DNA from: Clostridia bacterium
GTDB lineage: Bacteria > Bacillota > Sulfobacillia > JAJZYS01 > JAJYTV01
NCBI GenBank assembly: GCA_027420455.1
Contig: DAIBJA010000025.1
Span: 1 to 57,577 of the forward strand
Reading direction: 5' to 3'
DNA length: 57,577 nt
Shown piece by piece: positions 16,531 through 31,504 of the stretch (position 1 is the first letter of the stretch; every line of letters begins with the position of its first letter). The notes under the pieces are model-generated. The model did not search any database. It was given only the letters and a program-made list of their open reading frames with translations, and was not told the DNA's origin. The position numbers and the translations under genes were made by a program.

Positions 16531-16886
16531 GGCTGCGACGGCGGCGCCGTGCGCCGAACCTCCTCCGCCTTGCGCAGCAGCTCGCGGAGAGCCGAGCAGA
16601 GGTCCTCGAAGGAGGCCATGCCCGTCTCCGGCCTGGCCAGAAGCACCAGATCGCATCCGCGCAAAAACTCCTTCCGCTCTCTTCTGTAGGCCTCGCGCAT
16701 CCTGCGCCGAAGCCGGTTCCGCTGCACCGCCCCGCCCAGCTTCTTGCCGGCCGCAAAAGCACAGCGCCGCCGGCCTTCCTCTCCCTCGCTGACGAAGAGG
16801 ATAAGGCGGCGGTTCGCGAAGCGGACTCCGCGAGCGAAGACCGACTGCACGGCAGCCGGCCGGCGCAGCCTCTCCTCCTGAATCAC
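16527..16886 (-). CDS. rnpA: ribonuclease P protein component
   Basis: RnpA assists the catalytic RNase P RNA in processing tRNA 5' ends. The 119-residue protein has [25 protein letters not shown] and the RNR signature [18 protein letters not shown] 16886 starts 1 nt after the rpmH stop, the usual tight arrangement. Its stop overlaps the likely yidD start. Confidence 0.95.
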   Translation of the reverse strand: MIQEERLRRPAAVQSVFARGVRFANRRLILFVSEGEEGRRRCAFAAGKKLGGAVQRNRLRRRMREAYRRERKEFLRGCDLVLLARPETGMASFEDLCSALRELLRKAEEVRRTAPPSQP

Positions 16887-16887
16887 G

Positions 16888-17022
16888 CTAGGCGGAGAGA
16901 CGCTTGCGCCCCTTGAGCCGGCGTGCCTGCAGCACGTTGCGCCCGTTCTTGGTCTTCATGCGCAGGCGGAAGCCATGCACCTTCGAGCGACGGCGCCTGT
17001 TCGGCTGGAATGTCCTCTTCAC
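16888..17022 (-). CDS. rpmH: 50S ribosomal protein L34
   Basis: This 44-residue protein was read directly from the minus strand: it starts at GTG 17022 with [18 protein letters not shown] and ends [10 protein letters not shown] before TAG 16888-16890. This is unmistakable L34. GGAGGTG lies just upstream of the start, and a consensus promoter lies at 17054-17083. It heads the rpmH-rnpA-yidD-yidC operon running away from the origin. Confidence 0.97.
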   Translation of the reverse strand: MKRTFQPNRRRRSKVHGFRLRMKTKNGRNVLQARRLKGRKRLSA

Positions 17023-17053
17023 CCTGTCCACCTCCGGGAGCAAAAGCATTAGG

Positions 17054-17083
17054 ATTGTAGTGGTCGGATGCGGTTCGTGTCAA
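17054..17083 (-). promoter_or_regulatory. promoter of the rpmH operon
   Basis: On the minus strand, consensus TTGACA (17083-17078) lies 18 nt from TACAAT (17059-17054), about 30 nt upstream of the rpmH GTG. It is the best sigma-A match in the window. Confidence 0.75.
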
Positions 17084-17105
17084 GGCAGGACACGCCTTCC
17101 ACTTC

Positions 17106-17134
17106 TTGCCCCGAGACCGCACGTTTGCTATCAT
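17106..17134 (+). promoter_or_regulatory. promoter of dnaA
   Basis: TTGCCC (17106-17111) and TATCAT (17129-17134) are spaced 17 nt apart and face dnaA. Three DnaA boxes lie just downstream in the leader, so DnaA autoregulation is likely. Confidence 0.5.
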
Positions 17135-17175
17135 CGGGGGGCCACCCTCGTGACAACAACGGGCGGCCATTTTCA

Positions 17176-17208
17176 TTATCCACAGCTTGTGGACAACGCT
17201 GTTGATAA
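17176..17208. promoter_or_regulatory. DnaA-box cluster upstream of dnaA (part of oriC)
   Basis: There is a perfect TTATCCACA at 17176-17184 (plus). On the minus strand are TTGTCCACA at 17188-17196 and TTATCAACA at 17200-17208. Box starts are 12 nt apart. Together with the dnaA-dnaN cluster this suggests a bipartite Bacillota-type origin. Confidence 0.8.
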
Positions 17209-17360
17209 GGTGTGGGTTTCTTATGAGGCCTGGGAACCGTTCCCGAATGCCCGATCCGTCCGAGATACTGCCGCTTCTGAGCGACGCGGAGATGCCCAAA
17301 GCCTCTGCATACGATTATAACCCGCAGGCGATCGCGCCAGACAAGGAGGGTCGGGCAGAC

Positions 17361-18707
17361 ATGGAAGACCGCGCTGAGGTCGTCTGGTCCAAGGCGCGGG
17401 CTCTGCTGCAGCGCATCCTACCCAGGCCAAGCTATGAAACATGGGTGCATCCCATGCGGCCGGTTGCCTTGGAGGATGGGGTACTTCTGCTGGCCGCGCC
17501 GTCCGAATCGACGTTCGGGGCGCTGGACGATCACCTCAGGGGGCAGATCGCGAAGGCCGTACAGGACGCCGCCGATGCGCCGTACGAGGTCCGCCTGACG
17601 GTCCAGGCGGGGGAACATCGACCGGCGCCCACACCGCTCTCGCCGCTTCCGCAGGTGCAGTCGTCGCCGCCCGTCGGCGGCGCACGCGTGACCATGCACC
17701 CGCGCTTCACCTTCGACAGTTACGTGGTGGGCAACTCGAACCGCCTCGCGCACGCCGCTTCCTTGGCCGTGGCCGAGATGCCCGGCCGGGCCTACAACCC
17801 GCTCTTCATCTACGGCGGCGTCGGCCTCGGCAAGACCCACCTGATGCAGGCGATCGGCAACCTTGCCCTGCAGCGGCGTCCGAATCTCAAGGTTTTGTAC
17901 GTCCCGGCGGAGACGTTCACGAATGACATGATCAACTCCGTCATGGATGGCAAGGGTTATGAATTCAGGAACCGTTACCGCTCCATCGACCTCCTGCTGA
18001 TCGACGACATCCAGTTCATCTCGGGCAAGGTCGGCACGCAGGAGGAGTTCTTCCACACCTTCGAGGCCCTCTACGGGGCCCAGAAACAGATCGTGATTTC
18101 CTCGGACAGACCACCGAAGGAGATCACGACCCTCGAGAGCCGTCTCAGATCCCGCTTCGAATGGGGGCTCATCACCGACATCCAGCCGCCCGACTTCGAG
18201 ATGCGTCTCGCCATCCTGCGCAAGAAGGCCCTGGCGGACAACCTCGACGTCGACCACGCCGCCCTCGAGTTCATCGCGACGCACATCGAAACGAACATTC
18301 GCGAACTCGAGGGAGCACTTATACGTTTCATTGCATACTGCTCGGTCCATCACGTCCCGTTCACCCGGGACTACGCTCCTGTCGCCCTGCACGACCTCCT
18401 GCCGGCCCAGAAGGTGCGCAAGGTGACCATTCCCATGATCCAGCAGCAGGTCGCGGAGTACTACAGTCTCGATATCCAGGATTTCAGCGCCAAGAAGCGC
18501 ACCCGGGCCGTTTCCTACCCGCGCCAGATCGCCATGTACCTCGCCCGCGAACTCACCGACAGCTCCCTGCCCAAGATCGGCGAGGAGTTCGGTGGCCGCG
18601 ACCACTCCACGGTCATGCACGCGTGCGACAAGATCTCCACCGATCTGCGCGCAGATCCCCAATTCCGCCAGGTGGTCGACTCGATCATCGACAGGATCCG
18701 TTCCTGA
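17361..18707 (+). CDS. dnaA: chromosomal replication initiator protein DnaA
   Basis: DnaA binds DnaA boxes and opens the origin. The 448-residue product has domain I (residues 1-80: [26 protein letters not shown]), a short proline-rich linker, the AAA+ domain with [11 protein letters not shown] and [12 protein letters not shown], and domain IV ending with [15 protein letters not shown], the DnaA-box-binding signature. ATG 17361 is chosen because it follows AAGGAGG and aligns with the usual N-terminus; an open frame upstream from 17187 adds 58 unrelated residues through the leader. It is the first plus-strand gene to the right of the origin. Confidence 0.97.
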   Translation: MEDRAEVVWSKARALLQRILPRPSYETWVHPMRPVALEDGVLLLAAPSESTFGALDDHLRGQIAKAVQDAADAPYEVRLTVQAGEHRPAPTPLSPLPQVQSSPPVGGARVTMHPRFTFDSYVVGNSNRLAHAASLAVAEMPGRAYNPLFIYGGVGLGKTHLMQAIGNLALQRRPNLKVLYVPAETFTNDMINSVMDGKGYEFRNRYRSIDLLLIDDIQFISGKVGTQEEFFHTFEALYGAQKQIVISSDRPPKEITTLESRLRSRFEWGLITDIQPPDFEMRLAILRKKALADNLDVDHAALEFIATHIETNIRELEGALIRFIAYCSVHHVPFTRDYAPVALHDLLPAQKVRKVTIPMIQQQVAEYYSLDIQDFSAKKRTRAVSYPRQIAMYLARELTDSSLPKIGEEFGGRDHSTVMHACDKISTDLRADPQFRQVVDSIIDRIRS

Positions 18708-18713
18708 TCGACC

Positions 18714-18914
18714 TGTGCACAAAGGTGTGGAAGGAGCTGCGGATATGCAGTGCACTCATTGGGGACAAGTCCCGGCCTGTGGACAGGCGCCCAGTTCATC
18801 CGCAAGTTGTCCACGTTCCATCCCAACCCGGAATCCGTTCGCCTAGAGCTTCGTGGGGGATATCCACACTATCCCGGCCTCTACTGCTCCTGCTTCTTTG
18901 ATTGATCAAAAGAG
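18714..18914. promoter_or_regulatory. oriC, dnaA-dnaN intergenic DnaA boxes and AT-rich element
   Basis: Boxes seen are TTGTGCACA (minus, 18714-18722), CTGTCCACA (minus, 18778-18786), TTGTCCACG (plus, 18807-18815) and ATATCCACA (plus, 18860-18868). The stretch 18895-18914 (TTCTTTGATTGATCAAAAGA region) is unusually AT-rich for this genome and could be the unwinding element. Gene orientation switches at this locus. Confidence 0.75.
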
Positions 18915-18946
18915 TCCAAGCAGTTCTTACGCGGGGTGAATACGCG

Positions 18947-20059
18947 ATGCTCATCTTCGAGACGCCTGCCCAGATCCTGTCCGATGCCCTCGTCCTCGTC
19001 TCCCGTGCCGTGGCGCAGCGCGACCAGGTACCGTCCATGACAGGGGTGCTCCTGCGCGCCGCGGCGGGGGAGGTCGAACTGACCGCCACGGACGGGGAGC
19101 TCGCGATGCGCGTGGCCGTTCCCGCCGAGGTCGAGGCGGAGGGATCGGTTCTGGTGCCCGCCCGCACATTCGCGGATCTGCTCCGCCTCGTGCCGCCCGA
19201 GACCTCGGTCCAGTTCCGCGGTCTCGACGGACAGGTCGGCATCCGCTTCCTGCGGTCGCGCTTTGACCTGCCGACACTGCGCAGCGAGGAGTTCCCGCCT
19301 CTCGACTTCGAGAGCCCAGCCGAGCCTTTCATGGTGCGCGGCGATTCCTTCAAGGAACTCGTGCGCAAGACGAGCTATGCCGTATCCGCAAGAGATGACG
19401 GACGCCTATTTACGATCGGCATGTCCCTCACCTTGCGCGAGGGCTACCTGTCCGCCGCGACGACCGACAACCACCGGCTCGCATGGGCGAGGGTACCCGT
19501 CGCCAGCGAGGGTCCGGACCAGGAGATCCTGCTGCCGGCGCGAGCGCTCGCCGAGATCGTCCGCGCTCTGCCGGACGACGAGGTCGAGGTCCGCTTCGAG
19601 CCGAACCGGATGCTGCTGCGCACCCCGGGCGGCTTGACGACGTTCCTGACGGCGATCAGGGCCCAGTTCCCGGACACCCGGCGAGTGGTGTTCGACAGTT
19701 ACGCCACCACGGTCCGGTTCGATCTGGCGCCGGTGCTGGCCGCCGTCGAACGCACGCAGCTGGTCGCGGACCAGAAGAACGCGCGCCTGCGCCTCAAGGT
19801 CGAGGAGAACCTTGTGCGCATCAGCGCGAGCTCGAGCGAGGGCGGTCAGGGCGCGGAGGAGGTACCCGTCGAGACGAGCGGCGATCCTGTTGAACTCGTC
19901 TTCGGACCCAAGTACCTCGTCGACGGCCTGCGCTCGCTGCCGGACGGCCCTGCGGTGCTCGAGGTGATGCACGCGGAGAGCCCGGCGCGTTTCAGGCCGG
20001 ACATCGAGCGCCGCGACCAGTTCGCCATCGTCATGCCGCTCAGGCAGACCGAATCCTGA
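18947..20059 (+). CDS. dnaN: DNA polymerase III beta subunit (sliding clamp)
   Basis: DnaN forms the ring that tethers polymerase III to DNA. The 370-residue product has the three-domain clamp layout, with TGVLLRA, TATDGELAMRV, SATDNHRLAWARV and the C-terminal FAIVMPLR (the usual xxMPMR end). ATG 18947 (MLIFETPAQIL) is chosen over the upstream start at 18902, which adds 15 residues through the AT-rich origin region. Its stop shares one base with the following S4-domain gene. Confidence 0.96.
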   Translation: MLIFETPAQILSDALVLVSRAVAQRDQVPSMTGVLLRAAAGEVELTATDGELAMRVAVPAEVEAEGSVLVPARTFADLLRLVPPETSVQFRGLDGQVGIRFLRSRFDLPTLRSEEFPPLDFESPAEPFMVRGDSFKELVRKTSYAVSARDDGRLFTIGMSLTLREGYLSAATTDNHRLAWARVPVASEGPDQEILLPARALAEIVRALPDDEVEVRFEPNRMLLRTPGGLTTFLTAIRAQFPDTRRVVFDSYATTVRFDLAPVLAAVERTQLVADQKNARLRLKVEENLVRISASSSEGGQGAEEVPVETSGDPVELVFGPKYLVDGLRSLPDGPAVLEVMHAESPARFRPDIERRDQFAIVMPLRQTES

Positions 20060-20283
20060 TGCGGTCTCTGCCGATCCGTGATGCCGCGCAGGGACTGCCT
20101 CTGCAGGCGGCCGTGCAGATTGCCGGATGGGCGGAGACCGGCGGACAGGCTAAGATCCTCGTGCAGCAGGGTCAGGTGACGGTGAACGGGCAGGTGGAGA
20201 CGCGCCGCAGCCACTTCGTGCGCCTAGGCGACGTGCTCTCCTGTTCCGGCGAGGAAGTGGAGATCACGAGCGATGATCGTTGA
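20059..20283 (+). CDS. yaaA: S4-domain protein YaaA
   Basis: A 74-residue RNA-binding S4-domain protein with GGQAKILVQQGQVTVNGQVETRR, the core of the YaaA family. It lies between dnaN and recF, its usual site in Bacillota. A role in ribosome or DNA metabolism has been proposed for the family but is unclear. The start abuts dnaN, and the end overlaps recF by 11 nt. Confidence 0.9.
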   Translation: MRSLPIRDAAQGLPLQAAVQIAGWAETGGQAKILVQQGQVTVNGQVETRRSHFVRLGDVLSCSGEEVEITSDDR

Positions 20284-21346
20284 GACGCTCTCGCTCGAGA
20301 ACTGGCGCAATGTCCGTACGGCCCAGGTGGAGTTCGACCCGGGGCTGACGCTGTTCACGGGTCCGAACGCGCAGGGCAAGACCAACCTGCTGGAAGCCGT
20401 CTTCCTCTTGGCCACCGGCCGCTCCCACCGGACGTCTCGCCCGGAGGAAATGGTCTCATTCGAAGGGGATCAAGCCTACCTGCGCGCGCGGATCCGGCGC
20501 CCGAGCGGCGAGTACCAGCTCTCGGCGCGCATCGACGGAAGCCGCGTCACGCGCCAGCGCGAAGGCAAGCTCTTCCGGCGCGGGCAGGACCCTCTCGGCG
20601 ACTTCGCCGCGGTGCTGTTCGCGCCGGAGGACCTTTTGGCCCTAAAAGGCGCTCCCGCCGATCGCCGGCGTCTTCTCGACCTCGACGTAGGACAGGCGTC
20701 CCTTTCCTACCGCCAGGCGCACGTGCGCTACGGGCAGGTTCTGCGCCAGCGCAACGCCCTCTTGCGGACCTATGAGCGACCCCCCAGGGAGTTGATCGCC
20801 ACCTGGGATTCCGCCTGGGCCCAGGCGGCGGTAGCCCTCACGCATGAGCGCCAGAAGCTGGTTGAGCGACTCGATCCGCACTTTTCGGCGCGCTATGGAG
20901 AGATCTCCGGCGGCGAACCGGCAAGCCTCGAATACGAACCGTCCCTCAAGGCGTCCGATGCCGCGCACGCCCTCGAGCTGCTCGCGGAGCGCCGGGAGGA
21001 TGAGCTTCGTCGCCGGACCAGCCTTCTCGGTCCGCACCGCGACGATCTCAAGGCCGCGATCGACGGACGCGACCTGAGACTCTACGGATCGCAGGGCGAG
21101 CAGCGTACCGTTCTTGTGGCATTCAAGCTTGCGGTCGTGTCGCTGCTGGGGGAGGGGCCCGGCGGGCCGCCGGTTCTTCTGCTCGATGACGTGCTGTCGG
21201 AACTGGACCAGGACCGCAGGAGAAATCTCCTACTGGCCGCCACCGGCACACAGACCATCGTCACGACCACGGAATCCGCCCTTGCCGGCATGCAGCCCGG
21301 CATGACCTACGCGGTGCGTGACGGAGAGTACGTAAGGACATGGTAG
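20273..21346 (+). CDS. recF: DNA replication and repair protein RecF
   Basis: RecF is an SMC-like ATPase that helps load RecA at gaps. The 357-residue product has the Walker A GPNAQGKTNLLEAV near residue 30, the signature region GSQGEQRTVLVAFKLA and the Walker B VLLLDDVLSELDQDRR, all intact. It overlaps the genes on both sides (11 nt and 7 nt), so it is part of one dnaN-to-gyrB operon. Confidence 0.96.
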   Translation: MIVETLSLENWRNVRTAQVEFDPGLTLFTGPNAQGKTNLLEAVFLLATGRSHRTSRPEEMVSFEGDQAYLRARIRRPSGEYQLSARIDGSRVTRQREGKLFRRGQDPLGDFAAVLFAPEDLLALKGAPADRRRLLDLDVGQASLSYRQAHVRYGQVLRQRNALLRTYERPPRELIATWDSAWAQAAVALTHERQKLVERLDPHFSARYGEISGGEPASLEYEPSLKASDAAHALELLAERREDELRRRTSLLGPHRDDLKAAIDGRDLRLYGSQGEQRTVLVAFKLAVVSLLGEGPGGPPVLLLDDVLSELDQDRRRNLLLAATGTQTIVTTTESALAGMQPGMTYAVRDGEYVRTW

Positions 21347-21766
21347 AATCGAGACTGGGGGAGATCATCAAGGGATTTGTCGCGAGCAGCGGCTTCGTCC
21401 GGCAGATGCGCCTCTATAGTGCCTATGGCCACTGGGAGACGATTGTCGGAGCCGAGGTCGCGCGGCATGTGCGCCCGCTGCGCATCGAGCGCGGCATCCT
21501 ATGGCTTGTCGCCGATTCCGGCGTCTGGGCCGAGGAAACGTCGTTCGCCAGGCCCGTCATTCTCGAGGCCTTGAAGCGACATGGCGTCGACGTGCGCGAC
21601 ATCCGCCTGCGCCAGGGCACCCTGCCGCGGCCGGAGTCTCTTGCGGATCTGCCGCGCAGGCAAATCGCGCCACCACCGCCACCTTTGCCGGCGGCGGAGC
21701 TGATCCGGGATCCGGACCTGCGCCAGGCATTCACGGCTCTTGGCCCGCGCAAGGAGGGAGATCCGC

Positions 21767-21789
<23 letters not shown>
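21340..21789 (+). CDS. DciA-like (DUF721) protein
   Basis: A 149-residue protein whose N-terminal half (YGHWETIVGAEVARHVRPLRIERGILWLVADSGVWAEE) matches DUF721, the family of the helicase loader DciA. The C-terminal third is proline-rich. DciA loads DnaB in bacteria lacking DnaC or DnaI; whether this protein does so is inferred from fold and neighbourhood. It overlaps recF by 7 nt and its end overlaps remB by 23 nt. Confidence 0.75.
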
Positions 21790-25590
<3,801 letters not shown>

Positions 25591-25603
25591 GCTAAGAACG
25601 CGC

Positions 25604-25638
25604 GCAGGGGACCACATCGTCCGGATGTGGTCCCCTGC
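25604..25638 (+). terminator. gyrB terminator, probably bidirectional
   Basis: A perfect 15-bp stem (25604-25618 with 25624-25638) with a 5-nt loop lies 14 nt after the gyrB stop and 5 nt before the stop of the convergent gene. It lacks long T tracts on either strand. Confidence 0.7.
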
Positions 25639-25642
25639 GGCG

Positions 25643-26695
25643 CTATCCCTCCGGGCTGTACCGGTCGGAGATGTCGGCCACGAGATCTCGCTTCAAGCCG
25701 TCGAGCAGGTCGAGTTGCTCGACCGCACCCAGCTTGGCTCCTGCCAGTTCAGCCACCGGTGCGAGCGTTGCCAGGACGTCGAGGCGCTGGACCAGGATCT
25801 TTCTTGGTACGCCACGACGCAGCATGGCCTCGAGCACGCGCACGGGCGCCTCGCGGTAGAAACCGTCCCCGATGGCGGCGTGGGTATCGAGCACCCGTCC
25901 CGTCGCCTTGTCCACGCACATCACGACGCGTGGAAATGCTGGGCGCCCGGATTCTTCCCGCACCAGCATTCGCGGCAGGTAGAAATAGTCCACCTCCCAC
26001 GTAGCCGTCGTGTGCCTTGGCTTTTGAAAGCGAATACGGTTTTTCAGTGCCGCAAGGTCCGGCAGCGGGTATCGCCTCGTCTCCTCGAACGGTTCTTCGG
26101 TCCACGCATCCACCATTTCGCCGTCCACCTGGCGCCGCGTGAAGATTGGCCGCGACGCGTCGTTCGGCTCTAGCAGATTCGGGTTTTCTCGGATGCGGCT
26201 TGCCAGAGATCGCGCCTCCCGCAGCACGAAGGCGAGGAATGGGACGTCCTCAGGATCGACGTACCAGGGCGCATAGCCGGGTTCGTGCAGACGGAACAGA
26301 GGCCACGCCTTCGTGCCATGGTAGTCGAGGCCGAGCCGTGTGATCTGCTCCTTGTCCCGAGGCTCAAGGTCAGACTCGTCTTCGAAGGTCGCCATCAGCG
26401 CATACGGAAGGCGTTCCATCAAATCGGTGTCGTCGACCTGCGAAAAGTCCAGCTCCTGGCTCGACGCCTGCAGCTGGAAGCTGCGAAAACCCCGCGTTCC
26501 CAAGAACACCGCAAGTCCAAAAATTTCGCCGCCGGCGCCGAAAACGGAGCAGTAACCAGTCCGGCCGTTTTCGGGCCAGACGACGGCAAATAGATCGGTG
26601 TCGGCCATATAACTCCACGGCGACAGGTCTCGGAACTCCTCGGCGGCTTTGTATAGTTCACGCCACCCAGCCAACGGCGCCTCTGTGTGCTGCAT
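25643..26695 (-). CDS. uncharacterised protein, DUF7309/DUF6930-like
   Basis: A 350-residue soluble protein. The N-terminal part (WRELYKAAEEFRDLSPWSYMADTDLFAVVWP, then GYCSVFGAGGEIFGLAVFLG) resembles a family of unknown function annotated as DUF7309, and the C-terminal half (PRVVMCVDKATGRVLD, then VPRKILVQRLDV) resembles DUF6930. This match is from memory. ATG 26695 follows AGGGGGG; the longer frame to 26764 adds 23 unrelated residues. It is on the strand opposite to gyrB and gyrA, between them. No function can be assigned. Confidence 0.65.
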   Translation of the reverse strand: MQHTEAPLAGWRELYKAAEEFRDLSPWSYMADTDLFAVVWPENGRTGYCSVFGAGGEIFGLAVFLGTRGFRSFQLQASSQELDFSQVDDTDLMERLPYALMATFEDESDLEPRDKEQITRLGLDYHGTKAWPLFRLHEPGYAPWYVDPEDVPFLAFVLREARSLASRIRENPNLLEPNDASRPIFTRRQVDGEMVDAWTEEPFEETRRYPLPDLAALKNRIRFQKPRHTTATWEVDYFYLPRMLVREESGRPAFPRVVMCVDKATGRVLDTHAAIGDGFYREAPVRVLEAMLRRGVPRKILVQRLDVLATLAPVAELAGAKLGAVEQLDLLDGLKRDLVADISDRYSPEG

Positions 26696-26829
26696 GGGCC
26701 CCCCTGTACACGTGGTGGACTTGCCGTCGACCGAGTTCGCGACGGCGGCTTGCGATGCCTTCACTTCTTGCGGATGCTGAGCCAGGCACTCGGCACATCG
26801 GATCTCCGTCTTCCGGTACGGTTACCGTC

Positions 26830-27750
26830 TTAGGAGGTGCAGAGGCCATCGCCGCAGGGGCGGCCCTGGCTCTCCACCTGGAGGGTGCAGTGGGCGATAC
26901 CGAAACGCTCCTGGAGCAGTTGCGAGGCGCGGGAGATGACGGTACCCGTCTCCGCCAGAGGCATGTCGACCAGCACCAGGTGCGCCGACAGGGCACGCTC
27001 GCCGCTGCCAATGCTCCAGACGTGCATGTGATGGCAGGAGCGCACCGCCGTGTCCGCTTCGATCGCCTTGCACAGGGCATCGAGGTCGACATCGCCTGGC
27101 GTCGCCTCCATCAGGATCGCGACGGTCTCGCGGAGGATGCCCCAGGCGAAGCGCACGATCAGGAGCGACACGATGATCGAGGCGATCGGGTCGGCCACGC
27201 GCCAGCCTGTGAGGGCGATGACCAAGCCGGACAGGAGCACTGTGGCGGATGCCGCGGCGTCCGTCATGACGTGCAGCCAGGCGCTGCGCACGTTGAGGCT
27301 CTCGTGGTGGTGCCCGCCCTGCAGCCTGAGGCCGATGTAGAGGTTGCCGAGCATGCCCAGGAGGGCCACCACCCACACGATGGTCCCCTGCACGGCGACG
27401 GGATGCATGAGGCGCCCGATCGCCTCGACGACGATGGCGCCCGAGACGAGCAGCAGGGTCGAGGCGTTGAAGAGAGCCGCGAGGATGCCGGCGCGCGAGA
27501 AGCCGTAGCTCCATCGCCCTGTGGCGGGGCGTCTCTCAAGACGTGCCGAGAACAGCGAAGCGCCGAGCGCCAAGACGTCGGTGAGGACATGGCCCGCGTC
27601 GCCCAGGAGACCGAGACTGTGCGCGATGAAGCCGCCGACCGCCTCGATCAGCAGGATCAGGACGGCGAGCGTGAACGCTGCGCGCAGGAAGCGCTCCCCG
27701 GAAGCATGCTCATGGGACGTTCCCTGCGGATGCTCGTGCTGCATGCCCAT
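26830..27750 (-). CDS. CDF family cation (zinc-type) efflux protein
   Basis: A 306-residue cation diffusion facilitator. A His-rich N-terminus (HEHPQGTSHEH) precedes six membrane segments. The metal-site motif HSLGLLGDAGHVLTDVLAL is in TM2 and HVMTDAAAS in TM5, with a loop GGHHHESLN between. The C-terminal cytoplasmic domain has HHMHVWSIGSGERALSAH. It probably exports zinc or a related divalent ion in exchange for protons. ATG 27750 follows AAAGGAGAGG; the longer frame to 27930 would run into the gyrA start. It is divergent from gyrA. Confidence 0.9.
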   Translation of the reverse strand: MGMQHEHPQGTSHEHASGERFLRAAFTLAVLILLIEAVGGFIAHSLGLLGDAGHVLTDVLALGASLFSARLERRPATGRWSYGFSRAGILAALFNASTLLLVSGAIVVEAIGRLMHPVAVQGTIVWVVALLGMLGNLYIGLRLQGGHHHESLNVRSAWLHVMTDAAASATVLLSGLVIALTGWRVADPIASIIVSLLIVRFAWGILRETVAILMEATPGDVDLDALCKAIEADTAVRSCHHMHVWSIGSGERALSAHLVLVDMPLAETGTVISRASQLLQERFGIAHCTLQVESQGRPCGDGLCTS

Positions 27751-27869
27751 GAACCTCTCCTTTCCGGGGCCTCCCCCCGCGCCGACTGCCCTACATTCTA
27801 GTCCCGGGGCTCGCGGCGGTCCAACCGCCTGGACACTGCGTGGACGCACAGGATATGCTAAGATCGGTC

Positions 27870-27891
27870 TGGGGCGTGTCCCCATTTTTTT
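27870..27891 (+). terminator. terminator-like hairpin in the gyrA leader
   Basis: TGGGGCGTGTCCCCA (27870-27884) is followed by seven T residues. It cannot serve an upstream plus-strand gene because the neighbour is divergent. A weak promoter TGGACA-18-TATGCT (27830-27859 region) would start transcription at or just before the hairpin. Confidence 0.5.
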
Positions 27892-27916
27892 GCGTATGCA
27901 CGGTGGAGGGACCTGA

Positions 27917-30373
<2,457 letters not shown>

Positions 30374-30388
30374 CGCGATCTGAGCCTG

Positions 30389-30410
30389 GGGCTCCCCGCG
30401 AGGGGAGCCC
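30389..30410 (+). terminator. gyrA terminator
   Basis: GGGCTCCCC and GGGGAGCCC form a perfect 9-bp stem with a 4-nt loop, 16 nt past the gyrA stop, followed by TGAATCTTGT. Confidence 0.7.
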
Positions 30411-30471
30411 TGAATCTTGTCCGTGCTCCGCAGCCGGGTGCGTTCCGTCCCCACGCCGGTCGGCAAAGGCG

Positions 30472-30512
30472 GAGGCCGCCCCCGGCAGCCTTGACTGCCT
30501 CGGGACGGCCTC
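30472..30512 (-). terminator. hairpin terminator after the CotF-like gene
   Basis: A long GC-rich hairpin (GAGGCCG with CGGCCTC outside; GGCAG with CTGCC inside) lies 20 nt past the stop of the minus-strand CotF-like gene. No U tract follows. Confidence 0.45.
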
Positions 30513-30532
30513 GCCCGCTACCGGTCCTCGGT

Positions 30533-31339
30533 TCAGTGGCGACGGGTGTGCGCCGGTTCTAGGTCTGGCGCGGCGTATTGCACGCCGGTGCGCTCTCCCG
30601 GGTAGCTGTACTCGTTGCGGCCCGCGGCCTGGTACCCGTAGCCCGCGCCGGCGGCCGTCCGGCCGAAGCCGGACTGCGTCTGCGCATATCCACGGTTAGC
30701 GTAGGTCTCGGGGTTCCTGCCCGTGGCACCGGTATAGGTCGTGCCGCGGTTGGCGGACGCGTACGTCGCGCCGTACTGCGAGACCCCCTGATGCGTGGGC
30801 GGCAGGTGCGTCGAGCGCAGCCATTCCTCCGGGGATTCGTGGGGTTTGAGGCTGGGGTACCAGCCGTGCTGCTCCGCGATCTTGTAGAGCTCGAAGGCCT
30901 GCTCGAGGTGCTGGCGCGAGATGTCTGCCAGGGTCCGGCGCAGTTGGGGCTGCGAAGCCTCCGTGGCCACTTCCATGAACTTCGTCGCCGCAGTCTTGCA
31001 GTCGACGAGGCAGTCCAGGACCATGGTGCGGTCTTCGATGCGGCCGGTCGGTTCCGGGCGAACCGTCTGCCGGCTCGGCTTGTGGCCGCTTTCCCCACGG
31101 AAGTGCGAACCGTACTGCGTCATACCTGTCTCATGCGTGCCAGTCTCGTGGGCGTAGCCGATGAGCTCCTGGTAGGTCCTTTCCGCATTGCGCTGATGCG
31201 CGTGGAACACGGTCTCAAGCTCGTGATCCCTCGTCTCCTCGGCGTAGAACGCGAGCTTGTCGACGGCGTTCGACGTTGTGAGCAGGACCTCGTGCAGACC
31301 CATCGCCTCGGACACGGTCAGCTGGTGCGAACCGACCAA
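30533..31339 (-). CDS. CotF-like spore coat protein
   Basis: The 268-residue protein has a ferritin-like helical core (about residues 1-170) with SEAMGLHEVLLTTSNAVDKLAFYAEE, RTMVLDCLVDCKTAATKFMEVATEA and QHLEQAFELYKIAEQHGWYP, the pattern of CotF-type coat proteins. The last 95 residues are rich in Gly, Tyr, Ala, Thr and Arg with short repeats such as ATYASANRG and TYANRGYA, as in structural coat or crust tails. Coat location is inferred from family. GTG 31339 is the predicted start. It is monocistronic in appearance. Confidence 0.75.
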   Translation of the reverse strand: MVGSHQLTVSEAMGLHEVLLTTSNAVDKLAFYAEETRDHELETVFHAHQRNAERTYQELIGYAHETGTHETGMTQYGSHFRGESGHKPSRQTVRPEPTGRIEDRTMVLDCLVDCKTAATKFMEVATEASQPQLRRTLADISRQHLEQAFELYKIAEQHGWYPSLKPHESPEEWLRSTHLPPTHQGVSQYGATYASANRGTTYTGATGRNPETYANRGYAQTQSGFGRTAAGAGYGYQAAGRNEYSYPGERTGVQYAAPDLEPAHTRRH

Positions 31340-31504
31340 CGGGCAGCCCCCTCCCTCGGATCACCCGCCGTCTCCGACGGGCAAGCCTAGGTTCTGCCGC
31401 CCTTCGCCCGTTATGTTGGTACATGCTGCGCCGAGTTCGAAGCGTCTGCCAACGCCGCCTCGGGCGCGCGTTGCGCCTGGCGGCCGGGGCCGCGGCGCCT
31501 GGAG

